23,718 nt of DNA from Candidatus Neomicrothrix sp. UBA7884 (GTDB lineage: Bacteria; Actinomycetota; Acidimicrobiia; Acidimicrobiales; MedAcidi-G1), in the NCBI GenBank assembly GCA_002501135.1, contig DLRQ01000059.1:1-23718 (forward strand), read 5' to 3'. This document shows, piece by piece, positions 15,286-22,823 of the stretch. The stretch's first letter is position 1; the number at the start of each line of letters is the position of its first letter. The position numbers and the translations under genes were made by a program. The notes under the pieces are model-generated. The model searched no databases, was not told the DNA's origin, and saw nothing but the letters and a program-made list of their open reading frames with translations.

Positions 15286-15741
15286 CTAGCGGTCGTCGGC
15301 CGGCGGAGCGTGATCGGCAACAGCTACCCGGCCCAGATCGTGATCGAGCCTGTACAGGGGAACCGCTATGGCTATCGAAACCAGGGCCAGAGCCGCGTGC
15401 ACCGCCTTGAACGCCGCGTCATGGTCGGCGAACAGGATCCCGGTGCCACGGACCACCCAGAAGGTGACCGTCCAGATGCAAAACACCGCTATCAGGCGGG
15501 TTGAACCGATTCTGCGCCAGCGGCCACCCAGGACCGAGACCGAGAGCACGGCAAAGCCAAGGAACACGACGGTCAACAAGAGCCGCCAGATCCGACCAGA
15601 TGAGGTGAGCTGGTCATCGCCGGTGAGGTTACGGATCCTGGTGATCCACACCACCCCAGTCCATGCGACGAGAACCCAGAGAAGACCCCTCACCTTCTTC
15701 ACGGCAGGAGACGTTAGCCACGCTGTGGCCAGATCAAACAT
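15286..15741 (-). CDS. Small four-helix membrane protein, function unknown
   Basis: A 151-residue protein with four hydrophobic segments at about 20-35, 53-73, 82-101 and 113-130, and a hydrophilic C-terminus rich in Asp and Ala. I do not recognise the family; the length and topology resemble uncharacterised actinobacterial membrane proteins. The ATG at 15741 is preferred, although the frame is open further upstream, because it lies 20 nt after the rnhB stop and directly before the first helix. It is sandwiched between rnhB and the Nfu_N-like gene in a co-directional run, with no visible promoter of its own. Confidence 0.62.
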   Translation of the reverse strand: MFDLATAWLTSPAVKKVRGLLWVLVAWTGVVWITRIRNLTGDDQLTSSGRIWRLLLTVVFLGFAVLSVSVLGGRWRRIGSTRLIAVFCIWTVTFWVVRGTGILFADHDAAFKAVHAALALVSIAIAVPLYRLDHDLGRVAVADHAPPADDR

Positions 15742-15761
15742 GGGCACCGGGTGGGACAGCC

Positions 15762-16460
15762 TCAGTCGAAGAGTTGCGGGTGGGTTCCGGCGGGTCGCCT
15801 GCGCGGTTCGCCCACATCTGGAAGGCCGTCCATGAACGACCACGACCGGCGATGGAAGCTCGTGGCACCCCACTCCATGAGTGCCGATCGGTGGGCCGGA
15901 TTCGGGTAGCCCTTCCCCTCGGCGAACCCGTAGCCGGGGAACAGGCCGTCGGCCTCCCGCATGAGCCGGTCCCTCGTCACCTTCGCGACAACCGACGCGG
16001 CGGCAATCGACAGCGAGGTCGCATCACCACCGACAATGGTCTGTGCGATTCCACCACCGACGAAGTCCCACCGGCCGTCCAACAGCACCCTGTCGGGGGC
16101 CAGATCCAGGCCATCCAGGGCGCGGCGTGCTGCCAGGCGCTGTGCATTCGACATTCCAAGGTCGTCGCACTCGTCGTTGGAGGCGTGCCCGACACCCCAC
16201 GCCTCTGCCCATGCCGTGACACGGCCAAAGAGCGCCTCCCTCTCAGCCTCAGTGAGCATCTTCGAGTCGCGCACTCCCATGATCCGACGGTTCCTGTCCG
16301 GCACGACGGCGCAGACCGTGAGAGGACCGGCCCACGCCCCCTTCCCCACCTCATCCATGCCGACCACCACCCCGTGACCCTCCGCCCAGAGGGACCTTTC
16401 GACGGACAGCCCCGGTGCCCTGCCCCGAAGCGCCGCCCGCATCCGCCTTCGCCGGGCCAT
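15762..16460 (-). CDS. rnhB: Ribonuclease HII
   Basis: A 232-residue RNase HII, which cuts the RNA strand of RNA-DNA hybrids and removes misincorporated ribonucleotides. The catalytic acidic residues are visible: D36 and E37 in GMDEVGKGAWAGPL (34-47), D128 in LLDGRW, and D146 in VGGDATSLSIAAASVVAKV. DSKMLT at 65-70 and GYGFAEGKGYPNPAH (176-190) are family landmarks, the latter departing from the usual GYGFxxHKGY by having Gly for His. The arginine-rich N-terminal dozen residues precede the fold. The gene starts 17 nt after the gpsA stop and is probably co-transcribed with it. Confidence 0.95.
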   Translation of the reverse strand: MARRRRMRAALRGRAPGLSVERSLWAEGHGVVVGMDEVGKGAWAGPLTVCAVVPDRNRRIMGVRDSKMLTEAEREALFGRVTAWAEAWGVGHASNDECDDLGMSNAQRLAARRALDGLDLAPDRVLLDGRWDFVGGGIAQTIVGGDATSLSIAAASVVAKVTRDRLMREADGLFPGYGFAEGKGYPNPAHRSALMEWGATSFHRRSWSFMDGLPDVGEPRRRPAGTHPQLFD

Positions 16461-16477
16461 GGATTCCCGCTGACTCC

Positions 16478-17473
16478 CTAGCCGACCTCGGGACGGGCCC
16501 GGCGGGCCATCAGGTCGGCCCAGACCTCGAGGGGTTCCGTTCCCCTCTCAAAGACCTCTCGGACCCCGGTGGCTATCGGAACCTCCACACCTGCTGATGC
16601 CGCCAACGAGCAGACGGCACCGGCGGCCGGTACGCCCTCGGCAACCTGGTTCATCCCGGCAAGCACCTCGGCCGGGTCGAGCCCCCGACCCACCTGCTCC
16701 CCGACCCAGCGGTTGCGGCTCTGGGGGCTGATACATGTGGCGAGCAGGTCACCCATGCCAGCAAGGCCTGCGAGCGTGCGCGGATCACCACCAAATGCCT
16801 GACCAAGGCGTGTCATCTCGGCAAGACCCCGGTTGATGAGCGCGGCCCTAGCGTTGTCGCCCGCATCAAGGCCCTCAGCCATGCCGGCAGCGAGGGCGAT
16901 CACGTTCTTGACGGCACCACCGATCTCACAGCCCACCAGGTCGTCGTTGGTGTAGACGCGGAGGCTGTCTGACGCAAGCAGGCCCTGGAGGCGCTCGGCG
17001 GTCGTTGCATCGGTGCTGGCGACAACCATGGCTGCCGACTTGCCGACCAGTATCTCCTTGGCCAGGTTCGGGCCTGTCAGCACACCAACTGGTCGGTCCG
17101 GGAGAACCTCGGCCGCCACCTGGGTCATCCGCAGCCAGGATTCCTGCTCGAACCCCTTGGCGAGGCTCAGGACAGGCACACCCGCTGTCAGGTGTGCAGA
17201 GGCGTCTACCAGTACGGAACGAAAGCCATGTGTTGGTACGGCAACCAGGATCATGTCGGCCCCTCCGACTGCAACGCCAAGGTCGGCTGTCGCCTCGAGG
17301 GAGGAAGCCAACTCAAAGCCGGACAGGTAGCGGGAGTTGCCCCGGCCAGAGGACAGGTCGGCAGCCAGATCGGGGTCGCGGGCCCACAACACGGTCGGGA
17401 CAACCGGCGCGAGCAGAGATGCAACTGTCGTCCCCCACGAACCGGCGCCGAGTAAGGCGACCCTCCCTGCCAT
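16478..17473 (-). CDS. gpsA: NAD(P)-dependent glycerol-3-phosphate dehydrogenase
   Basis: A 331-residue GpsA, which reduces dihydroxyacetone phosphate to sn-glycerol 3-phosphate for phospholipid synthesis in the cytoplasm. The Rossmann dinucleotide motif is LLGAGSWGT (7-15). The substrate-binding and catalytic lysines are K106 in LAKGFE and K189 in GAVKNVIALAAGMAEGL. AGMGDLLATC (238-247) and SRNR (252-255) are family hallmarks. The length is normal. The ATG at 17473 was chosen because it starts at the beta strand of the Rossmann fold and lies 7 nt after TAGTGT; GTG 17482 is a possible alternative. It is the first gene of a long minus-strand run with rnhB and is divergent from cofC. Confidence 0.96.
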   Translation of the reverse strand: MAGRVALLGAGSWGTTVASLLAPVVPTVLWARDPDLAADLSSGRGNSRYLSGFELASSLEATADLGVAVGGADMILVAVPTHGFRSVLVDASAHLTAGVPVLSLAKGFEQESWLRMTQVAAEVLPDRPVGVLTGPNLAKEILVGKSAAMVVASTDATTAERLQGLLASDSLRVYTNDDLVGCEIGGAVKNVIALAAGMAEGLDAGDNARAALINRGLAEMTRLGQAFGGDPRTLAGLAGMGDLLATCISPQSRNRWVGEQVGRGLDPAEVLAGMNQVAEGVPAAGAVCSLAASAGVEVPIATGVREVFERGTEPLEVWADLMARRARPEVG

Positions 17474-17480
17474 GGGGGCC

Positions 17481-17486
17481 ACACTA
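17481..17486 (-). promoter_or_regulatory. gpsA -10 element (leaderless)
   Basis: TAGTGT on the minus strand ends 7 nt before the gpsA ATG. No -35 consensus is visible; that position falls in the GC-rich sequence just before cofC. Confidence 0.4.
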
Positions 17487-17497
17487 CGCGACCGCCC

Positions 17498-17503
17498 TAC
17501 AAT
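17498..17503 (+). promoter_or_regulatory. cofC -10 element (leaderless)
   Basis: TACAAT, five of six matches to TATAAT, ends 7 nt before the cofC GTG at 17511, so the transcript should begin at the start codon. The -35 would fall in the first nucleotides upstream of gpsA. Confidence 0.55.
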
Positions 17504-17510
17504 CCGGCCC

Positions 17511-18104
17511 GTGACCGGATCAGTTGCCGTTCTCATCCCCGTCAAGGCATTCGAGGGCGCCAAGGCGCGCCTTGCACCGGTCCTCAACCCGACCGCTCGG
17601 GCCGATCTGGCGCGCAGCATGGCCGAGACCGTTATCACCGCTGCCTCGCCTCTACCCGTGACGGTTGTCTGTGACTGCGACGAGGTGGAGGCATGGGCCC
17701 GCTTGATGGGAGCCGACGTGGTGCGGGTAACTGAACCCGGGCTGACTGCGGCCGTTGAGGCAGGAGTCGAAGCACTCGCCAGCGCGGGCGTTGCCACTGT
17801 CGTGGTGGCCCACGGCGACCTTCCCCTGGCTACGGGCCTCGGCCACTGCGCCGACTTCGCAGGTGTGACACTGGTACCCGACCGCCACCACGACGGCACA
17901 CCGGTGGCGGTGGTACCGACCGGTGTCGGGTTCAGGTTCGCCTACGGACCGGGTTCCTTCGCCGCCCACGTAGCCGAGGCGGAGCGACTCGGCCTTTCAT
18001 GGCGGAGCCTGCCCGATGAGCATCTCGGCTGGGACGTTGACGAACCGGCAGATCTCAACCATTCAGCGATTGCCGTCGGCCGAGAGTCGGCCGGTACACC
18101 ATGA
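17511..18104 (+). CDS. cofC: 2-phospho-L-lactate / phosphoenolpyruvate guanylyltransferase (coenzyme F420 biosynthesis)
   Basis: A 197-residue CofC/FbiD nucleotidyltransferase that activates phospholactate or phosphoenolpyruvate with GTP on the route to coenzyme F420. The N-terminal signature VLIPVKAFEGAKARLAPVL (7-25), HGDLPLA (101-107) and PDRHHDGTPVAVVP (123-136) followed by FAYGPGSF (143-150) are family landmarks. The length is typical. The GTG at 17511 sits 7 nt after a TACAAT hexamer and directly before the first beta strand. It is divergent from gpsA and coupled by a 4-nt overlap to the following PIG-L gene. Actinobacterial F420 synthesis is described with phosphoenolpyruvate as substrate. 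No other F420 gene is in this window. Confidence 0.93.
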   Translation: MTGSVAVLIPVKAFEGAKARLAPVLNPTARADLARSMAETVITAASPLPVTVVCDCDEVEAWARLMGADVVRVTEPGLTAAVEAGVEALASAGVATVVVAHGDLPLATGLGHCADFAGVTLVPDRHHDGTPVAVVPTGVGFRFAYGPGSFAAHVAEAERLGLSWRSLPDEHLGWDVDEPADLNHSAIAVGRESAGTP

Positions 18105-18826
18105 CCCCGGGATCCACCCCTGTCCGGGCACTCGCCGTTGGCGCCCACCCCGACGACATCGAGCTCTTCGCCGGGGCGACGCTGGCCACCTGGGCTGCCT
18201 CGGGGTGCGAGGTCCACCACCTGATCTGCACGGACGGTTCCAAGGGCACCTGGGACCCCGCCGTCGACACAGCAGCGCTTGTCGCCACAAGGCAGGAGGA
18301 ACAACGCGAAGCCGCACGGATCCTGGGAGCCACCGGCGAGGTCGTATTCCTCGACAACGTTGACGGCGAACTGGATGCCAACAGGGCAAACGCCCACGAG
18401 GTGGCCGCCTGGATCCGCAGGATCCGACCCGACGTGGTCCTGGGCCACGATCCGTGGCGACGCTGGCGCCTCCATCCTGACCACAGGGCCGCCGGCTTCC
18501 TTGTAACTGACGGTGTGGTAGCTGCCCGAGATCCACACTTCCTGACCGACCTTGGAGTGGCACACCACAGGCCGGACATGCTGTTGCTGTTCGATACCGG
18601 GGAACCAGACCATCCGGTGGAGCTCACCGAGGTTGCTGCCGGTATCAAGGTCGAGGCTCTTCTCGCCCACAGGAGCCAACTTCTCTCAACCATGTCGATA
18701 CCTGACGACGACGACGGATCGGCAGAATCCGCCTTCCGGCACAGGACCATTGCCGACCTTGCTGAAATGGGCGGCCGCTTCGGCCTGTCGCTGGCCGAGG
18801 GTTTCCACAACGTGGGTGGCCTCTAG
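18101..18826 (+). CDS. PIG-L/LmbE-family deacetylase
   Basis: A 241-residue zinc-dependent N-deacetylase of the PIG-L superfamily, which includes MshB and GlcNAc-PI deacetylases. The metal motif AHPDDIE (15-21) supplies H16 and D19, and HPDH (125-128) supplies the third ligand, H128. The usual TDGSKGTWD segment (44-52) follows the second strand. Family members deacetylate GlcNAc-inositol, mycothiol precursors, bacillithiol precursors or antibiotics; the substrate here is not predictable. The ATG overlaps the cofC stop by 4 nt, so its translation is tied to an F420 gene, which is unusual for an MshB. The length is somewhat below that of classical MshB (about 290-300), making an unlabelled role likely. 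Confidence 0.9.
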   Translation: MTPGSTPVRALAVGAHPDDIELFAGATLATWAASGCEVHHLICTDGSKGTWDPAVDTAALVATRQEEQREAARILGATGEVVFLDNVDGELDANRANAHEVAAWIRRIRPDVVLGHDPWRRWRLHPDHRAAGFLVTDGVVAARDPHFLTDLGVAHHRPDMLLLFDTGEPDHPVELTEVAAGIKVEALLAHRSQLLSTMSIPDDDDGSAESAFRHRTIADLAEMGGRFGLSLAEGFHNVGGL

Positions 18827-18833
18827 CCGCAGG

Positions 18834-19736
18834 TCAGCACCCCGCTACCAACAGATTGTCAATCAGGGCAGCCAACTCGACCGGCCTGCTCCCCTGGATG
18901 CTGTGACCGGCACCCTCGACGGTCGTTACCTCTGTCTGAGGGCAGCGGTTGAGGAACTCCCGGGTATCGGCGTCATCAACCACGCTCGAGGAGCCACCCA
19001 GCCAGAGGTGTGCCGGGCAGGTGACCTGCCCCAGCCTGTCCCAGAGGCCGTCGAATGCCGACGAGCCGTTCTCGCCGGTCATCTTCCAGTCACGCATGGG
19101 GTCCCACCTCCACACCCAGCGGCCATCGGGTAGTTCCCGTGCATTGTGGAGAAGGCCCCTGACAAGGGATGCCTCGGTCCGGTGTGGGTTGTGTCCAGCC
19201 GTGTAGGCGAGCATCGCCTCGAAGTCGTCGAAGTCATCCGGCCCGGACATGAAGTCGATGATCGACCCGGACTTGTCGCGGTCTGTTCCCGGTGTCACGT
19301 CCACGATGCCGAGCCGGCGAACCAGGTCGGGCCGGTCCGCCGCCAGGCACAGAGCGGTGAGCCCACCGAGCGACATGCCCACCACGGCCTCCGCCGCTGG
19401 AGCCCACTCCTCTACCGCTGCTGCAACGACCTCGACCATTGCAGCCGGTCGGTAGTCATGGTCGGGCCTCCAGTCCGAGTGGCCGTGACCGGGGAGATCC
19501 ACCGCAACGAGTGACCGGCCGAGGGCCAGCGCCACGGTGTCCCAGGTGTGGGAGTTCTGGGCGCCACCGTGCAACAGCACCAACTCGGGGTTGCCGTCAC
19601 CCCACAGCAGTCCGCTGATCATCAGCCCGTCGGAAGAAGTCATCGAACACCGCTCAACAGCTGGTGGGCCGCCCCACTCAATCCCCGCGTCAGCCGCATT
19701 GTCGACGAGCATCGAGAGCTCGTCGTATCCGGTCAT
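18834..19736 (-). CDS. Alpha/beta-hydrolase fold protein
   Basis: A 300-residue alpha/beta hydrolase. The oxyanion HG motif is LLHGGAQNSHTW (54-65), the nucleophile elbow is GMSLGG with S122, and the catalytic histidine is H278 in GAGHSIQG. A cap region (about 150-230) contains an Asp/Glu-rich stretch. It could be an esterase, lyase or C-C hydrolase; no signature decides which. The ATG at 19736 is chosen because it overlaps the ABC permease stop by 4 nt; the open frame continues upstream but within the permease gene. It is the third gene of the ABC exporter unit and ends 7 nt from the convergent PIG-L gene. Confidence 0.88.
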   Translation of the reverse strand: MTGYDELSMLVDNAADAGIEWGGPPAVERCSMTSSDGLMISGLLWGDGNPELVLLHGGAQNSHTWDTVALALGRSLVAVDLPGHGHSDWRPDHDYRPAAMVEVVAAAVEEWAPAAEAVVGMSLGGLTALCLAADRPDLVRRLGIVDVTPGTDRDKSGSIIDFMSGPDDFDDFEAMLAYTAGHNPHRTEASLVRGLLHNARELPDGRWVWRWDPMRDWKMTGENGSSAFDGLWDRLGQVTCPAHLWLGGSSSVVDDADTREFLNRCPQTEVTTVEGAGHSIQGSRPVELAALIDNLLVAGC

Positions 19737-20560
19737 CTGCGGGACCGCCGACCACCCTCTCGGCCCGCCCCCGTTGACGGTTCCCACCGGAACTTCCTTA
19801 CCGCAACCAGTGCCCCGGCCAGACCCCACACACCGATCCGTAGCAGCAGCCACGGCCTGTAGGCAGACGCCTCCTCGAAGGGATCGAAGGCCGAGAAGAA
19901 GGCGTCGGCGAAGGCCTTCAGGGGGAAGATGTCACCGACAAGGTCGAGCCATGCGGGTGGGTTGTTGCGGACGCTGATGAACACGTTTGAGACGAACGCC
20001 ACCGGCAGCAGGGTGGCATTGGCCAACGCCGGTGCCGACTGACCTGACGGTGCGACCGCTGCGAGGGCAAGGCCAAGCAGGGAGAACGACGCAACACCAA
20101 CCACGAAGGTGACCACGGCCGGCAGAGCGTTTCCGATGTCCATCTCAACGCCGTAGAGCAGGAACCCGACGGTCAACATGATCAGGGCTCCAGCGACTGC
20201 GACGACGACGCCCGAGCCGACCACGCCGCCCATGTAGACCCACCGAGGCAGCGGCGTCCCCCTGATCCGCTTCAGCACCCCTTCGTCGCGGTAGATGGTC
20301 ACGCCGATGCCGATGTTGGTGTAGGTGGCGGAAACTGCGGCAAACACCGCCAGACCGGGTGCGTAGAACTGTGCCGGGCCCACCTCGAGGCCCGGTGCCA
20401 CGTCGACACCCTCGAACAGGGCGCCAAAGAGGATCAGGAAGATGAGCGGGAACACCAGGGTGAAGAAGGCTGCGATAGGCGTGCGGATGAACAGGCGGTT
20501 CTGGTAGCCGATCTGGCGGAACAACAACGCCGCCGCTGACGGTGAGGTGCGCTCAGACAT
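19733..20560 (-). CDS. ABC-2-type transporter permease
   Basis: A 275-residue integral membrane subunit of an ABC-2 (DrrB-like) exporter. It has about six hydrophobic segments, starting at about 28-50 (AAFFTLVFPLIFLILFGALF). The cytoplasmic loop EGVLKRIRGTPLPRWVY (about 103-119) is the ABC-2 signature that contacts the ATPase. It would export a lipid, drug or polymer; the cargo is not evident. The ATG at 20560 gives an 8-nt overlap with the ATPase gene (ATGTCTGA); an upstream in-frame start would extend 12 codons into the ATPase gene. It is coupled on both sides, to the ATPase and to the hydrolase. Confidence 0.93.
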   Translation of the reverse strand: MSERTSPSAAALLFRQIGYQNRLFIRTPIAAFFTLVFPLIFLILFGALFEGVDVAPGLEVGPAQFYAPGLAVFAAVSATYTNIGIGVTIYRDEGVLKRIRGTPLPRWVYMGGVVGSGVVVAVAGALIMLTVGFLLYGVEMDIGNALPAVVTFVVGVASFSLLGLALAAVAPSGQSAPALANATLLPVAFVSNVFISVRNNPPAWLDLVGDIFPLKAFADAFFSAFDPFEEASAYRPWLLLRIGVWGLAGALVAVRKFRWEPSTGAGREGGRRSRR

Positions 20561-21503
20561 CTCCGTCCCCCGCTCCAACCCCGTCTCCGTGACCATCGCC
20601 GATCAGTTCCAGATAGACGTCTTCGAGCGTGGGCGTGGTCACCTCGAGCCCCTCAAGGACTCCTCCCTGTCCGATCGCCCACTGTGTCAGCAGGTTCAGG
20701 TCGGTTGTGGGCTGCTCTGTGCAGACCTCGAGCACGCCGTTCCTGAGCGAGGTCCTGCCGGCCAGGCCTCCGAGCATCTCCACGACCGGTCCAGAGCCGG
20801 GATCAACCTCGGGGAACCGGAAACGGATCAGCGTCTCACTGTCGGCATTGCCACGCAGTTCGTCGGGCGTGCCCTCGGAGACAATCCGGCCGTCGACCAC
20901 TACCGCAACCCTGTCAGCCAGCACCTGGACCTCGTCCATGTAGTGGCTTGTGAGGAGGATGGTCGTACCGAGGGCCTTGAGACCCTCGATCATCTCCCAG
21001 GCCTGCCGGCGGGCTGACGGGTCGAACCCTGTCGTCGGCTCATCCAGGAACAGGACCTCCGGGTCGCCGATGAGACCCAACGCCAGATCCACCCTCCGCT
21101 TCTGGCCGCCTGACAGCTGATGGGTGCGGCGGTCGCCCAGCTCGGCGAGGCCCACCAGGTGAAGTACCTCGTCGACCGGTCGGCGCCGCGAGTAGCAGGC
21201 CCCGTAGTGGACGAGTGCCTCACGAACAGTGATCTCACGCTCGATTCCGGCCTCCTGGAGGACGATTCCGATGCGGTCCCGGTACTCCTGCCCGGCGGAT
21301 CCGGGATCGCTGCCGAGCACGCCCACCTCGCCGGCGTCACGGGACCGGTGGCCCTCGAGGATCTCCACGACGGTCGACTTGCCGGCACCGTTGGGTCCAA
21401 GCAGGGCAAACACCTCTCCGGCCTCAACGGTGAACGAGAGCCCGTTCACTGCCTTCACGGTCCCATAGGACTTGGCGAGGTCTGTGACGGTCACAACTGG
21501 CAC
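20553..21503 (-). CDS. ABC transporter ATP-binding protein (DrrA-type exporter)
   Basis: A 316-residue ATPase. Walker A is GPNGAGKS (36-43), the Q-loop glutamine is Q83, the ABC signature is LSGGQ (130-134), Walker B is VLFLDE (150-155) and the switch histidine is H187. A C-terminal extension of about 90 residues, typical of the DrrA/CcmA class, follows the nucleotide-binding domain. It would energise the adjacent ABC-2 permease for export across the cytoplasmic membrane. The GTG start at 21503 is supported by the motif spacing and by a TAGGGT -10 element 6 nt upstream, so the unit probably starts leaderless here. Confidence 0.95.
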   Translation of the reverse strand: MPVVTVTDLAKSYGTVKAVNGLSFTVEAGEVFALLGPNGAGKSTVVEILEGHRSRDAGEVGVLGSDPGSAGQEYRDRIGIVLQEAGIEREITVREALVHYGACYSRRRPVDEVLHLVGLAELGDRRTHQLSGGQKRRVDLALGLIGDPEVLFLDEPTTGFDPSARRQAWEMIEGLKALGTTILLTSHYMDEVQVLADRVAVVVDGRIVSEGTPDELRGNADSETLIRFRFPEVDPGSGPVVEMLGGLAGRTSLRNGVLEVCTEQPTTDLNLLTQWAIGQGGVLEGLEVTTPTLEDVYLELIGDGHGDGVGAGDGDV

Positions 21504-21509
21504 GGCCGG

Positions 21510-21515
21510 ACCCTA
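21510..21515 (-). promoter_or_regulatory. Candidate -10 element of the ABC exporter operon
   Basis: TAGGGT on the minus strand ends 6 nt before the GTG at 21503. No clear -35 is visible. Confidence 0.35.
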
Positions 21516-21536
21516 CAGGTCTCCCTGTGTCAGGCC

Positions 21537-21564
21537 TTGACCGGGTGAGCACACCTGCAAGACT
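21537..21564 (+). promoter_or_regulatory. Candidate promoter of the HD-domain gene
   Basis: TTGACC (21537-21542), a 16-bp spacer and AAGACT (21559-21564), followed by 8 nt to the ATG at 21573. The -35 is good but the -10 is weak. Confidence 0.35.
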
Positions 21565-21572
21565 CCGCACCC

Positions 21573-22145
21573 ATGGAAACAGTCAGCTTCGTGGACATGG
21601 TCGATGGAACCCGTGAGGACTACGAGTTGATCTTCGCCGAGGTGGCAGCCCACAAGGCCAGACACCTGCCGGACCAGCTCATGGACACGCTCAGGTCAAT
21701 GATCGGTCCGACCTTCGGCTACCGGATCGACCGCTACAGGCACTCCCTCCAGAGCGCCACGCGGGCCCTCCGAAACGGTGAACCAGACGAGATGGTGGTG
21801 GCCGCCCTGTTCCACGACATCGCCGACCCGATCGCCCCTGAGAACCACAGCGCTGTGGCCGCTGAGGTCCTCAAGCCCTACGTGGACGAGCGCACCCACT
21901 GGATCATCCGGCACCACGGCCTGTTCCAGGGGTACTACTACTTCCACCACCTGGGCGGGGACCGTGACGCCCGTAACCTCTTCCGGGAGCACAGGTGGTT
22001 CGACGACTGTGCGGCGTTCTGCGCAGAGTACGACCAGAACTGCTTCGACCCCGACTACGACGACATGGCCCTCGATGAGTTCGAACCGCTGGTCAGAGAG
22101 GTGTTCGGCCGGGACACCCGCTACCCCATGGTCGACCTTGCCTGA
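21573..22145 (+). CDS. HD-domain metalloprotein (phosphohydrolase- or PhnZ-type)
   Basis: A 190-residue HD-domain protein. Likely metal ligands are H57 (YRHSLQ), H81 and D82 (LFHDIAD), H92 (NHSA), H114 or H115 (IIRHHGLFQGYYYFHH) and an aspartate at about 154-161 (YDQNCFDPDYD). The one-domain layout and the HSLQ...HD...H...H order resemble the PhnZ/TmpB mixed-valent di-iron oxygenase branch of the superfamily as well as ordinary phosphohydrolases. PhnZ has HDIGH where this protein has HDIAD, so the second histidine of that motif is an Asp. It is a single gene flanked by the exporter operon (divergent) and the membrane-protein gene (convergent), so context does not reveal the substrate. Confidence 0.85.
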   Translation: METVSFVDMVDGTREDYELIFAEVAAHKARHLPDQLMDTLRSMIGPTFGYRIDRYRHSLQSATRALRNGEPDEMVVAALFHDIADPIAPENHSAVAAEVLKPYVDERTHWIIRHHGLFQGYYYFHHLGGDRDARNLFREHRWFDDCAAFCAEYDQNCFDPDYDDMALDEFEPLVREVFGRDTRYPMVDLA

Positions 22146-22151
22146 GGTGAC

Positions 22152-22817
22152 CTAACTCGGACCTTCCTCGTCTGCCAGGTCGGGATCAAGCAGGACCAAC
22201 AGCCCCGGGAATCCCTCGACCGCCCGCAGGGCCCTGTCGAAATACCAGAAGCCCAGCAGGCTCACCACCATGCCGACCGGCCAGCCGACAACTGCGCGGA
22301 TCAGCAGATAGCCATCGACCGATGTCTGGTTGAACAGCCAGATATCCCACGCCGATGTCAGGAACTGGTAGGCGCCGAGGGCGACCGTGAGCCTGCCGAC
22401 CACACGCAGGTAGACCGGGTGGGCCATGGTCTCCGCATTGAGAGGAACTGCCAGGTGCAGCACCCTTCCCAGAAACGGCCTTCCGGCCACGACCGTGCCG
22501 ATAAGGGCCGCTCCGATAAGGGCCTTCGTGCCGATGCCGATGCCGAAGTAGACGGCCTCTGAATCTGTGACGATCCCGATCACGCCTCTGGCGACCAGGT
22601 AGACGATGAGTGTCGGCAGGTACCAGCCCACGTCTTCCCCGCGATGGCGGCGAGAGACGGCCGCCTTGATACTCCATGCCGTCGCACCCAGTACCGCCCA
22701 TCCCAGGCCGGCAAACCGGTTCAGGAGGATGAACACCACGATCGGCATGATCGAATCGAGCGTTCGGGCGCGCTGGGCGCGTGGGCCAGACGTGTCCGGT
22801 GTTGCCGGTTCCTCCAT
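22152..22817 (-). CDS. VC0807/DUF3159-like integral membrane protein
   Basis: A 221-residue membrane protein with about six hydrophobic segments. The first block, SIMPIVVFILLNRFAGLGWAVLG near 22-44, and GIGIGTKALIGAALIGTVVAGRPF near 92-115 recall the VC0807/DUF3159 families of uncharacterised inner-membrane proteins; assignment is tentative. The ATG at 22817 is chosen because it starts the short hydrophilic N-terminus before the first helix and lies 6 nt after CATGAT; the longer open frame upstream overlaps the Nudix gene. Its stop is 6 nt from the convergent HD-domain gene. The function is unknown. Confidence 0.72.
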   Translation of the reverse strand: MEEPATPDTSGPRAQRARTLDSIMPIVVFILLNRFAGLGWAVLGATAWSIKAAVSRRHRGEDVGWYLPTLIVYLVARGVIGIVTDSEAVYFGIGIGTKALIGAALIGTVVAGRPFLGRVLHLAVPLNAETMAHPVYLRVVGRLTVALGAYQFLTSAWDIWLFNQTSVDGYLLIRAVVGWPVGMVVSLLGFWYFDRALRAVEGFPGLLVLLDPDLADEEGPS

Positions 22818-22823
22818 CACCCC

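Noticed and set aside
15663..16481. 272-codon plus-strand open frame opposite rnhB
   Set aside because: It is antisense to RNase HII with all catalytic residues, and its composition is typical of shadow frames.
17482..17899. N-terminal extension of gpsA suggested by the open frame
   Set aside because: The extension would overlap cofC, is low-complexity, and lies ahead of the Rossmann fold that must begin the protein.
17942..18679. Minus-strand open frame opposite cofC and the PIG-L gene
   Set aside because: It spans two recognised, coupled plus-strand genes, and no motif is visible in its product.
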